Below are positions 36,122 to 48,700 of a stretch of DNA of 64,000 nucleotides, piece after piece. The position numbers were made by a program, and so were the translations under genes. The stretch's first letter is position 1. The number at the start of each line of letters is the position of its first letter. Source of the DNA: Rhizophagus clarus (Eukaryota > Glomeromycota > Glomeromycetes > Glomerales > Glomeraceae); contig BLAL01000299.1 of NCBI GenBank assembly GCA_015698045.1, positions 1-64,000 on the forward strand, in the 5' to 3' direction. A model generated the notes under the pieces. It had not been told where the DNA came from, searched no databases, and saw only the letters and a list, made by a program, of their open reading frames with translations.

Positions 36122-36854
36122 ATGTTTTCATTGTCAAATTTTCCATCTACTTTAGACTTGACAGCAAGTCGTCTTTCAAACATTTTGTCTTTCTCAGTAA
36201 TACATACACTAGAACCAACTATTCTTTTGTTGCTTACTGGAGTAATTACTCTTGCAATTATTTTGGGCATTCTTCTGATACCTAAAGACTATGTGTGTAG
36301 CCGAACCGCGGAATATGCTCAACCATATAATGAACTTTGGAAGACACTAGTGAAATTTGGAGCTTACCCACAATGGAGATCCAACATTACAAGGGTTGAA
36401 ATTAACCCACCAGGGCATATTCCACCCGATGGTTTTGAGTGGTTTAGGGAAATCACAACACACAGCAACATAAAATTTCGTATTGTAGAACGTTGTGAAG
36501 ATAGATTATTAAAGAGAGAGGTACTGTAATTTGATCGATCTTTTTCATTTTTCCGAACTAATTTTTTTTATAATTACTAATTAGATTGTACGTGAGAAAG
36601 GAGTTCACTTTAGCGGTAGCTGGACGATTGAACTTGAAGAAATAAGCGAAAACTCTGCAAGAGTTACCATTACTGAAAAAACTAGAATTCATAGTGTTTT
36701 ACATAAAGCAATGGCATTGATTTTAGGATATAATAAAACAATTGATCTATTTCTAACAGATCTTGGTACAAAGTTTAATCAACAAGTAATAATTACGGAT
36801 GCAACGAACAAGAAAGAGGCTGAAAATTTTTCCAAAAGAGTCCACGCAGAATAA
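36122..36854 (+). CDS. Membrane-anchored SRPBCC-like protein
   Basis: Two exons (36122-36520, 36585-36854) give 222 aa. A hydrophobic segment at about residues 33-56 (ILLLLTGVITLAIILGILLIP) anchors a globular part. That part reads AEYAQPYNELWKTLVKFGAYPQWRSNITRVE, PPDGFEWFREI and GSWTIELEEISENSARVTITEKTRI. An aromatic-rich start with 'W..l..f..YP.W', then strands rich in charged residues and a C-terminal helix (DLFLTDLGTKFNQQV), is the usual layout of the SRPBCC/polyketide-cyclase-like fold that binds lipids or small hydrophobic ligands. The fold call is by pattern only; the ligand is unknown. Confidence 0.7.
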
Positions 36855-37156
36855 ATATTAGATGCTTTTTTTAATGTTAATTATTATTATTATTACTTTT
36901 AAAAAATGCTATCAATATAGTTTATTAATTACTTACACTCATAATTGAATAATGTAAACTATTTTTATAGATGGAAAATAAAAAGATCTAAAAGATCGAT
37001 GCATATAAGATATGTTGATCATCTATATGTCATATCTATATGCATATCTATATGGGATACAGACTTCGCATATTCTGTAATCAGATCAGTTTTTATTCGA
37101 ATCAAGATGAAAATATTTTCCTTTAAGCGTTTCTTTAAAATAAATTTTATGTGATA

Positions 37157-40100
37157 ATGACAAAATATAACAATGTTAACCAACAAGTTAAAAATGCTTT
37201 TAATAAAAAAATACCAAATCTAAAAAAATATACTACCATTTTTTTAGCATTGGTAATATTTAGCTCATTGTATACAATATATGTAGTCCACTACACTTCG
37301 TTTTCGCGTAAATCTATACAATATTCAGGTGGTATATCATACGAAACGTATAAATATGGTTGGTCAAAATGTGAGGAGATAAAAAGGATTAAACCCGATA
37401 ATAATAATATCCAAAACAGAATAAAAAATCCAAGATATGTTCCCGGAACTAAAAATGTTTTGTTAAAAAATGCTAGAATATTGGACGGCATTGGTGGAGA
37501 TTTTATCGGTGATCTATTATTAAAAGATGGTATTATTAGTAACATTGTCAAGTTTGAAGATGATGATGAGAAGAGAAGAATTAATGTAACTGATGATACT
37601 GTCATAATTGACTTAAAGAAAAAATTTGTTAGTCCCGGATTAATTGATATGCACAGGTATTTTATAATTTTCTCAAAATTTTAATAAATTAATTTGATAA
37701 TTTTTAAAATATTTTAGTCATGCGGGAGTAGACTCGTGGCCATTCTTAAGAAGTACAGATGATACTAACGAAGAAACAGACCCACTTACACCATTCGTTA
37801 GTATGAAATTAAATTATTCTTTTGTTAATTAAATTATTCTTTTTTTTTAAAAAGAAAAAAAAATAAACGGAATTTTCATTTTAAACAGGTTCGTGCAAAA
37901 GATGCGATAAATCCAAGTGACCCTGGTAAAATTATCAATATTTTATCTTAAAATTGTTTTTTCTTTATCTAAAGTATATTCATATTATTATCTTTTTCCG
38001 TGATAGCAATTAGGATAATATCATCAGGAGGAGTAACAACATCATTGATATTACCAGGAAGTGGAAATTTAATGGGGGGAGAGGGATATGTAATAAAACT
38101 ACGACAAGTTTCAACATTATCAGTAGAAGATATGGGAATAAATTATGGTATTAATCCTGAAGAAGAAAAAGAATGGAGGTGGTTAAAAATGGCATGTGGA
38201 GAAAATCCAAAGAAAGTTTATAGATTTCAAAATCGCATGCCAACTACACGTCTTGGTGAAGGATGGTTATTTAGAAAAAAATTTGAAGAAGCAAGAAATC
38301 TTTTTAGAAAACAAAATGATTGGTGCGATTTTGCTAGTAAATTATCCTCTACTAATGAACAATTAAATAGCCCATTTCCTGAAGATTTACAATATGATAG
38401 TCTAATTGCCTTATTTAGAAACGATGCAAAATTAAATATTCATTGCTATGAGGTAATTAATATTGTTTAACCGTTTTTTTTATCGTGTAAAATATCATGT
38501 AAAAGTTGCTAAAAAAATTTTGTTGTTCTTTTTGATTTTAGACATTTGATATTGAAACTATGATAAGACATTCATTAGAATTTAATTTTACAATAACAGC
38601 ATTTCATCATGCATTAGATGCATATCGTATTCCAGACGTAATAAAAAGAGCCAATTCACAGATTACCATAGCAACATTCTCGGATTTATGGGGAGGTAAA
38701 AAAGAAGCATTTCAAGCAAGTACGCGTTCACCGAAAATATTAGCAGACGCTGGTATACCTGTAGCAATAAAATCGGATCATCCAGTAACAAATGCGCAAT
38801 ATCTGGCATTTGAAGCAGCAAAAGCACATCATTATGGACTTGAAGAGAAATTAGCTATAGCATCGGTTACTTCAGTACCGGCCAATGCTCTTGGGTTAAA
38901 TCACCGTATTGGACAAATTACAATTGGTTATGATGCTGATATTGTTGTGTGGGATTCTCATCCACTTGATTTGGGTGCTACTCCATTAGAAGTTTATATC
39001 GACGGTATTCCTCAATTTGATACTCCCGCTTCTGTTCTTACAAACTTTACTAAGAAGAAAAATCATTCTCTTGAGAGGAATGTCGATAAGAAAAACACAG
39101 ATAATACAAAGGAAAGAACAGCATCATCTGTTATTATAAAGAATATTGGAAAAGTCTTTGTAGATGAAGATACTATTATTGAATCTATTTCATCATTAAA
39201 TGACAAAAATATTAGCATAGTAGTTAAAGATGGTTTGGTAGAATGCATTGGAACAAACTGCACAAATGCTATTGATATCATCACAAGTAATTCACCTGAA
39301 GTTATCGACTTAAATGGAGGATATATACTTCCAGGAATGATTGCAGTTGGTACATCATTAGGATTAGTTGAAATTGACCAAGAAGCGATAACGTCAGATG
39401 GATTTTCTCCAATTATAATTGACCCAAATAGTGAAGATAGAGTAATAAAAGCCATAGATGGACTAAAATTTGATAGCAAACCTTTAAATGTTGCTTATAA
39501 AGCTGGTGTACTTACTTCTATTACCGCTCCATTATCATTAAGCGTAATAAACGGTATTTCTGTTGCTTTTAAAACTGGTTCTCATTCCGTTATTGATAGC
39601 GATGGGACTATAATTGAAAAAGAAGCTGCTCTTCATGTAACAATTGGTACTCTTGTCAAAAATGGTAAATTATATAACGTGTCTTAAAAAAATTATTTTC
39701 CTCATCAGATATTAATCTTAATTTTGAAAATTTGTTAAATATTTAGATCATATACCATCAGTATCAAGTCAAATTGGGTTATTGCGCAGGATATTACTTA
39801 ATGCTTTATTTAAATCTCCATTAAGAAACATTTATAGTAAGGTTGCAAGAGGATTAGTTCCGTTAGCAGTTTACACTCACTCTAAAGATGAAATCGCGTC
39901 CTTAATTAATTTGAAAAAACAAATATCATATCATGGTGGTAATTTACAAATTATTATAATTGGAGGTGCAGAAGCTTATTTATTAGCCGAACAATTATCA
40001 AGATATAACGTTTCAGTCGTATTAAAACCTTCAAGACCCGTACCGGACTTATGGACTGCTAAAAATGTTTTAACCGGTTCCCCTTTAACAAATATTACCG

Positions 40101-40429
40101 GTATAGAAATACTTATAAAACATAAAGTTAAAATTGCTCTTGGTGTTGAGAGAACTGCTTGGACAAGAAATCTAGCTTGGGATGCTGGTTGGATTCTTAC
40201 TAATTCAAAGGGAACTTTATCTGAAAAAGAAGCTGTTGCTTTAGTTTCTTGGAATTTAGAAAAGTTTTTCAATTTAAACAGAAATAAATTAAACCAGCAA
40301 GGTTTACATGTAGGTAATATTGCTAATTTTGTCGCTTACGATGGTAACCCTTTTAATTTACATACCAAAATTAAATTAGTTGCTGGTGGTGGTAAAAAAG
40401 ATGTACTTATTGATCCAATACAAGATTAA
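37157..40429 (+). CDS. Membrane-anchored amidohydrolase-family protein, two modules
   Basis: Six exons (37157-37656, 37718-37796, 37889-37925, 38007-38452, 38542-39664, 39747-40429) give 955 aa. The ATG at 37157 is preferred; the frame upstream begins only with GTG. A single membrane segment lies at about residues 25-45 (TTIFLALVIFSSLYTIYVV). The first module opens with VLLKNARILDGIGGDFIGDLLLKDG and carries the amidohydrolase metal set: HSH after GLIDM (split by intron 1), NIHCYE, TAFHHALD and IKSDHP, then GYDADIVVWDSHP. A second amidohydrolase-like half (VDEDTIIESISSL to FVAYDGNPFNL) has LNGGYILPGMIAVGTSLGLVEI where the HxH would be, so it is probably non-catalytic. Substrate unknown; the topology suggests the catalytic part lies in the lumen of an organelle or outside the cell. 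Confidence 0.85.
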
Positions 40430-40663
40430 ATTTTTTAAGGGAAGATGTAAATTGTTATTTTTCAGTTTTAATTCTGAGTTGATACGTAAATTTAAATAAA
40501 AATATTATATATTATATAAACTCCTTATTTATTAATTTTAATCGACAATACCTAAATTCTAAAAAAAAAATACAATAAATGATGACACAGATAACATGTT
40601 TCAACATATAACGATCATGGCTAAATCACACACATAAAAAGGATATCTCCTATTTGCATATCT

Positions 40664-42830
40664 TCATTTTTTAGATGACGATGACTTATTATTTCCATAT
40701 AGCGTGTATCCATGTCCAAGTAATTTTGGTGGTAATGGTGTCACCCTTCCTGCTGGTTGTGCTTTCAACATACTAACAAATTTTTTAAACAAATGTTTAT
40801 GGTCCTTAAAGAAAAAAATTTTTTTTTTTCCATTAAATTATTATTTAATAAATCCCATTATGTTAATTCATATGACATACCTCATTAATGAATGTGATGC
40901 TCCAACCAGAAGAAAGTTCAGAGTTTCTAAGACTGTCATTTCCAGCAGCCCTTCCAACTTGATGAATGTATTCATCGACAGATGTAGCCATGTCAAAATT
41001 TATTACCATTTCGACACTAGGTAAATTTAGTCCTCTACTTAACACACCTGTTGATACTATAATCTCGTATTCCCCATCAAGAAATGACTGCAAAATCATC
41101 ATCCTTTCTTCTTGTGATTTGTCACCATGTATACTTACACTTCTTGCATTGCATTTCTTTTCAATTGCTTGTGATAATAAATCTGCTCCCAATTTGGATT
41201 CTACAAATATAACTATAGGTGGTTTATAATATTTCGGATCATTCAAGAGTGAAAATAACTGTTTTTTTTTAGACTTATTCTCCACCCAAAGAATAGTCTG
41301 TTTAACGGGAATACTCGGAATGGAATTCAAAAGTGAACTTTCTAAATTTTCATTTTTATATCGTTGAACACCTACGATAATTCTAATATGATCTTTAAGT
41401 AACGACTTTGCGAGTTTTTCAATATTTTCCGGAATCGTGGCAGAAAACATAAGAGTTTGGCGTTGTAAACTTGTGGCTGGTAAAGGTAGTTTGCTTATAA
41501 TTTCTTTAACTTGGTTTTCAAATCCCATTTTAAACATCATATCAACTTCGTCTAGTACAAACATATGAATATTATTCAACAATAGTTCTTTATCATGTTG
41601 ATTCAATATATCAATAAGCCTTCCCGGCGTTGCAAATGCAATTTGTATCCCTTGTTTTAATCGATGAACTTGATTTGGCATAGGCAAACCTCCAACTAAT
41701 AATGCAGTCTTCATATTTAATAATCCTTTAACTAAACTTTTTGCCAAATTTTCGATTTGAGAACAAAGTTCTCTAGTTGGTGCAAGTATAACAGCATAAG
41801 GACCATTTTTTCCTTCATAACATTGCGATAGAGAATAACAATGTGATATTATTGGAATTAAAAAACTTGCAGTTTTTCCTGATCCTGTCTGTCCGCTTGC
41901 TAATATATCACGTCCAATTAATGCCGTAGGAATTGTTTGCATTTGAATAGATGTTGGTTGCGTATACCCCTCTGTTCGCAAATTTTCCATCATTTTTTTT
42001 GGTAATTTACATTGTGTAAAACTTAATATAGGTCTAGGAATATTTTTTCCTTGAACACTAATTCGATTTCTTGTTAAAATGGATTGTATTTGAATATCTG
42101 TCAAAGAACTTATAGCTGCATCTGGTATATAACCTGTTAGATTCACATGAAATGAACCTGAAATTGGCGTTTGTACTGCAATTTTAGATTGCATCTTTTT
42201 TACACGTTCAATATCTATTTTTTTGCATTCCAAACTACAAACATCGTGATCTGTCTGATCACAAATATATTCGCCATATTTTCCACATATCATACAAATT
42301 GGTTCTCCAGAAAAAGCTACTCGTTGTTGAGAACTATACTCTTTTACCGGTTCTTCTTGTGAACCTAAATCTTGTGTATTAATCTCAGGCGCTTGCTCTA
42401 ATTGATTCTTAATTTCTTGATATTCGACAACATTCTGTTCGAATACATTCTGTTCAAAGTTGTCTTCAATATGCCTATTAACTTCTGAAACTACTTGTTT
42501 AGCTGTAAGTTGTTTTTGCTCATTTATAGGTTCCAAGCCTGTTTTGTTTTGTTTATCAATAGTTACTAAGTCTATACATGTCTTTATTTTATCTTTGTTA
42601 TCGTGATTTAAATGTCCAATTTCTAAATCAGTTATATTACTTTGCTTAGCGAGTTCCAAATTTTCGGTTATTTGAATACTAATATTTACGTCTTTTTCTG
42701 TTGCCCCTTTAGAAATTGGTGAGCTGGAAGTGGCTGAAGAAACTTCAAAAGACGTATTTATCTTTTTTGATTTTTTATTCCGATTTGTAGAAATTGGTCC
42801 GGATCTTTTCACAGCACGAGGAACAAACAT
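40664..42830 (-). CDS. DEAD-box RNA helicase with HIT zinc finger, DDX59-like
   Basis: Two exons (42830-40881 and 40804-40664) give 696 aa; ATG 42830 (MFVPRAVKRSGP) is chosen over an upstream frame running through poly-F. A zf-HIT finger lies at about residues 178-205 (CMICGKYGEYICDQTDHDVCSLECKK). The helicase core follows with the Q motif (YTQPTSIQMQTIP), motif I ASGQTGSGKT, Ia PTRELCSQ, Ib TPGRL, motif III SAT, then HGDKSQEER and STGVLSRGLNLP. HIT finger plus DEAD core is the DDX59 architecture. Two departures are visible: motif II is DEVD instead of DEAD, and motif VI reads HQVGRAAGND, lacking the second Arg of HxxGRxxR. Exon 2 supplies the C-terminus FKKFVSMLKAQPAGRVTPLP. A nuclear RNA role is inferred from family. 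Confidence 0.9.
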
Positions 42831-43580
42831 AATAAAAAAAAACGCTTTATCAGTTATCAAAAAAAAAAAAAAAAAAAAAGGTTGATCCAAGATATATTTA
42901 TGGTAGTACAGTTAGTTCACTATAGTGCGTCATGTGATGTCAAATTTTTTTAGATCAAATGTATATTGTTAAATAAAGACTTTTTTGTTAGGTTTTTTTT
43001 TGTATCCGTACTTTTTATAAGTGAATCAATTCTCTTTTTATTCTAAAAGAAAAAAATTTTTTTTTTCCTTTTCCTTTTTACACTAGAAATACTAGAAAGT
43101 AAAAAAAAAAACAATAAATACTTATATAATTTTGAATCTCTTGGATAGCGTTTTAATTTAATTTAACTGAACAAAGCGAACAAAAGTATATGTATAATTT
43201 TTTTTTTTTTAATTTTACTAATTTTTTTTTTTTTTTTTTTTTTTAAAGCACTTTTGGACAACAAATGAAAGAAAAAAATGTTTATCTACTGTTTGAAAAT
43301 AAAGGAAAAGGAAAAAAAATATAACAAATGAAACCTAAAAAACTTGGACATATTAAAGTTTAAGTAGATTTTTACCTTCATTTGAAAAAATAAGAATCTA
43401 CCAACGTTAATACGTAAAAGTGTAAGATTTCAATGGTTTTTTTTTTTTTAATAATATGTGAAGAAACAATCAGAGATCAAAGGACTATATACAATGTTGT
43501 TAAATAATTTTTTTTAAAAAAAGGAAAAAGTATACCCAATGATTAAGTACAAGGTAAAAAAAGTTCAAATTGTTCACTAA
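42831..43580. other. Intergenic with long T and A homopolymers
   Basis: Promoter side of the helicase gene and 3' flank of the kinase gene. Poly-T blocks occur near 43200-43245 and 43440-43450. No gene seen. Confidence 0.5.
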
Positions 43581-45786
43581 TCATAAATTTTCATCAATAA
43601 CTTGTCCTCCAACTTTAACACCACGATTAAACATAACCACTCCTGCTAACATTTTACCCAAATGATTCTTGGTGGACTTTCCAACTTTCTTTGGAGTTTT
43701 ATCATAAGATCTCAAAGGGCGTTGTTTTGACGTATTCGAGCTAACAATCGCTTCAGTAGAATTAGATGATGTAGGAGGAGTAAAGGGATGATCATTCATC
43801 GATTGTAAGCTTTTTTTACGAGGTGGTGATCGAGGTAATTGTACATTTCTTCTTGGAGGAACAGTATAAATACTGTCTTGTCCCAGATTTGAAGGTCGAT
43901 GAGGTTTTCTACGAGGAGTAACATTATCAGTAGAGGGTTGGCTAGGAGTGAAAGTATCATTTGCGTCTGTACTCAATGATCCACGACGTCTATAAGCTCC
44001 CAAAGAATTTAACGTCTGTTCTTGTTTTTCCTTACGTCTTTGTTCCAAGCGCTCACGACGTTGATTATAAGAAGACCAATGGTTATTATTTGTTACATTG
44101 GAGATTGTCGAACCACCTTCTATCGAATTTTCTCGTTGATGTCCACGAGATCTATAATCTCCCCACGGTTTAGGTTTACAATAGATAATTTTTGGTGGAG
44201 ATACAGATAGAGCTTTGATAGAATTGGAATTTTCGTTCATCATTCCTCCTTGTTCTTTAAGTCTCTTTACAATATTATTATTAACTTCTTCGTCGGTACC
44301 AAAACCAGAGTCTGCGTCACTATTATTGGCACTTTCCGCTTGATTTTCATCATCTCTATCTTTTTTATTGAGCTTTACATTAGCTTCAACCGCGTTAGTA
44401 TTTTGCGAAGATCTTTTTGATGAGCAACGATCATTAGTCATTGAAGTATTACAGTTCACTTCACTTTCAAATTCTCCAACCACATCTGACCATGATTGTT
44501 GACGGTCATGTCCATGTTGTCTGGCATTGGAAATTGATGACAATGACCTAGTAAATTCCTGAGACATATCATCAAACACATCATCAAGTTCTATCTCTTC
44601 ATCTGACATTCTCTCTACAAATTTATCGAACCAATTCCTCCATTCTTTGATACTAATCCGACCCTTTTCTGCGTTGCAAAACACGCGAGAAGCAAAAAAT
44701 TGAGCAATATTTTTTGGCATGGTCAAGAACTTTTCCATCAAGAAACCGGTCTTGTCAAGTTGAAATAAAGTGAATGCTTTACATTCTTCTGGGTTAGGAT
44801 CAGCCCATGGTGAACGATGATATAACAAGTTAAGTAGTATAATCCCTAATGACCATATATCAGCTAGGCGTGGATTATATGTACCATTTATAGAATTTCG
44901 ACATTCTAATAAATTTAATTTCAATTTAATTTAATATTAGTCTTCTTTCCTATTTTTTAAGGAAAATAAAAAATTATAAAAATATATGTAACAACTAACC
45001 ATAACTCATATAAGGCTTAGATCCACAATCAAAATCAACCGATTCTTTTTCATCAGTAGCTAAACCGAAATCCGTTAATTTAACTTGAATGCCTTTAAAT
45101 TCACTATCATTCTTGATCATGACAATAAAATTCTCGGGCTTTAAATCCCTATGAGCCACACCATTTCTATGACAATAACCAACCGCATCTAATATTTGTA
45201 TAAAGACATTTTTCACTAGTGTCATATGTTCTTTTTCCGACAACAGTTTACCAGTAATTGGATCTTTTCCATCGTTATTTTGTGTTAGCCAATAATATAA
45301 ATCTTGACCTTCGCAATATTCAAGTACAAGGAAGAGCCAATCAGGTGTTTCAAAATAATGATCAAGCTTCACTATATTAGGATGTGACAATCGCTCGTGA
45401 ATACGTACCTAAATTACAATTTATTTATTAAAAATTGATATTTAAAATTGTATATACAACGATTATATATTTACCTCATTATGTTGTATCTCTAAATGAT
45501 AATCTGATAAATTAGCCTTTGATAAACATTTAAGAGCGAAAAATTTTCCAGTATTTTTTTCTTGCGCCATATATACAACAGCGTATGAACCATTACCAAG
45601 AGGTTGGATCAAATGATATGCGGAACCATCTACGGGGTTAACAATAGTTGATCCAATATTAAAAGGTAATATGCTTGGTGAAGATAAAGGTCCAGGTCGT
45701 AATGGTTGCTGATACTTAGTTATTGGCTCTTCTATTACAGGAGCAACGGGCCTTATAGGAGTTGACGTTGATCTTTTAAACATCAT
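43581..45786 (-). CDS. Ran1/Sks1/Vhs1-like serine/threonine kinase
   Basis: Three exons (45786-45475, 45408-45000, 44905-43581) give 681 aa; two ATGs lie side by side at 45786 and 45783. The kinase domain spans about residues 55-340. It has the glycine loop LGNGSYAVVY, ALKCLSK, HRDLKPENFIV, DFGLA and CGSKPYMSYE. YNPRLADIWSLGIILLNLL and SPWADPNPEECKAF follow, which are typical of the fungal Ran1/Sks1 group. The C-terminal half is low-complexity, acidic then basic and Ser/Pro-rich (RRKEKQEQTLNS, PPRRNVQLPRSPPRKK), a likely regulatory and phosphorylated region. Family members couple nutrient state to growth or meiosis; the role here is inferred. A 5.4-kb gene-free region lies upstream. Confidence 0.9.
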
Positions 45787-48700
45787 AGCTATTACGTGAC
45801 TTTTTTTTTTTAAAAAAAAAGACAGGAAAGAGAAAAGAAAGAAATATATGACAAATTTTTTACACTTTAGATAATTAGATAACTATAATGGCGGTTTTTT
45901 TTTTTTAAAAAAAAAAAAAAGGTTTTTCTTTTGTTTTTTCGTTTTCTTTTTTTTTTTGATTTTAAAGTATTTTTTTTGCTTCAAGATCCGGCTTGAGTTA
46001 TAATATATATAAATATATATATATATATTAATTTGTTTTTTTTTTTCTTGGTAGAGATGAAGAGATCAGAATTTGGAAGAAGTATTTCAGTCGATAGAAA
46101 ATAAACTCAAGATAGGTAATGTTTTTCGACAGACTTCACGTCGTCGATTTAGAGTAGAGATGTGAAGCAGGTAAACAAGGAAAATTGTGATTTGAATTGT
46201 TGGCTGATGAAGAGTGCTTGATCTGATCAATTAGGAAACTAAAGTCCAAATACGTTGATAACGCGATGGATAAAAAATGTGTGTTGTTGTTGAGTAAAAA
46301 TATATTCATCTTTCTGCTAACTGGATTCCTCTTTTTAAAACGCCATACTGACAATAGCCAGTGAAATAATAGTGGTGTTGGATAAAAAAAAAAAGTAAAA
46401 AAAAAAAATATATATATAATAAAAGAATATGTATATTATGTATAAAATGATTATATTACAATTTAAAAGACGCAATTATAATTGAATCTCTTAATAAAGA
46501 ATGTGAAAGAATGAGGGGGGATTAGATGATACAGGAGATAGTTGATAATGCAAACGGTGAAAAAATAAAATAAAATAATAAATTTTGAATTAGTGATCGT
46601 GATTTGGATGAAAAAAATAATTATAAGAAAAATTTTTTTTTTTTTGTTTGTTATTTTGCTATTTTTTTTTTTTTCTTTTCACGCACGATACCAATATCAA
46701 TCAAATATTTATATTTTCGAAAGGAGTGAAGTTTGCTTGCATAACTTATTAAAAGGTTTGGCACTCAGTTTCTTGTTGAACTGTTAAACAGAGCAACTCG
46801 AAATATGTGAGATAATTTGAGAATGCGGCAAGACTTTAGAACATTATATGTGTTTTGCTAAAAAGCAAGTCAAAAACGTTGAATAAAAAAAAATAAAGGA
46901 AAGGTTTTTTTTTAATTAGAAGGTTTGAAACCAAGTCCTTAGTTGCGTTTTTATATATATATATAATATATATAATATATATATATATATAAAAATATAT
47001 TTTCTGTTAATCGTCAGCACGTTCAGAAAATAAGAACTCCGCAAACTTATTTGACTGCTCACAGAAAGTGTCGACCAAAGGAGTGAGGGAACGATTTATC
47101 CTTGGAAGAGTGCTTTTTTTTTCTTACAATATCACTTTCTAGTCGCTGCTTTGGTCAGGTGTTCCGTCCGGGCGCTATTTTTATATTGAACACGCGTTAC
47201 AATAATAAGGTTTATTGAAGTTAGCGTGACAATTAGGACAATTGGAAAACCACAGGAAAGAAACCAGAAAAGTAGAAAGCAAAGCGTAAAGTTAAAATGA
47301 AGTAAAAATATATCATTAGTAATGAGATTAAAAAAAAAATAAAATAAAGTAAAATATATATAACTATCTGAGCCTCAGTGGCTGACGCGTCACTATATAT
47401 ATCGCATTTAATAACCACAGAATAACTAGTAGGGTACACAAAATAAATGTATAATACAATGACGTGACTTTCCAAATAATGATAATATTACTGTATATAT
47501 AATAATCGAAGTTGGCTCTTCAAAGAACAACCACTTATATAACAACGAAGAACCAAAAAAATAAATAAATAAAAAAAAAAGAAAAAAAAAATTTGATAAA
47601 GTACCGACAAAACTGAAAGCTTGAATGGATAAACAATATCAAAAGAGTTAAAACACTCAAAATTTTTGGCTAGGTGCTTTTATTTAAAAGGAATAAAAAA
47701 AGGAAGCGAAGAAAGAGAGTTAACTTAAATAAAATTTTTTTTTTTTTGGTTTTTTTTTAGTTTTGTTAGGTTTTTTTTATGGAGGTCGAATGGGTGAGAG
47801 GACAAGGCGGTAAGCGACACACAACAACGAGAGGGCAATAAGTTAGCTGTGTGAGCTCGTTTTTTTGCTTTGGTCCCTCAAGAATCAAAGACGCAAATTT
47901 GATTGGAGAGAAACCAACTGAATCCAGGGAAGGACACTCCTATTTATTAAAAAAAGCAACCAATAAGAAACAAGCAAGATAATTAGGAGTTGATAAGGAA
48001 TACAAAACTTAGTTTGTTGAAGAATTTCAAAGAAAATCCAAAGTAACAAAAAAAAAAAAAAAAGGTAAGAAAAAAAAAGCAAGGCAAAAGGGCTGAATTT
48101 AATAACAACACACAACATTTTTATGTTTATACAATAAAAAATTTATTAACGACAAATAATAAGGAGAAATAAGAGCGAGTCACTAATATTTAAAAGGAAG
48201 TATTTTACAATTTATTTAGACATGTATAAATTGCACTATAATAATCTTTACCACGCGCCATCTATCATGTGGTACGATTTTAAAAAATCAATTATTTACT
48301 AAATTAAAATTTTTTTTTATTTTTAATATATTATAATAAAATTTATTTATATATATTAATATATGTATACGGTATATTATACGTACAATAATATTGAGAA
48401 CATTGTTTTTAATTGCACAGCCAAAAAGTGTCAGATGTAACTATAAAACTTATTAAACAACATATAGTCAAACAGGAAATTCCAAATAAAGTAATTGAAA
48501 CATCTTACTTGCCTTTATTAGTTTTGTGATAAAATGATTAACAAATATTCTTAAATGAATATCATTAGCATGCTTGTAACAAATCATTTCAGATTTGATT
48601 CATAAAATCATAAAAAATCTAACCATGTATTTATTACAGATTATTTTATCAAAAATAGATCGGGAAAATCTATAAAGAAAAAATTTCTTTGTAGATGAAA

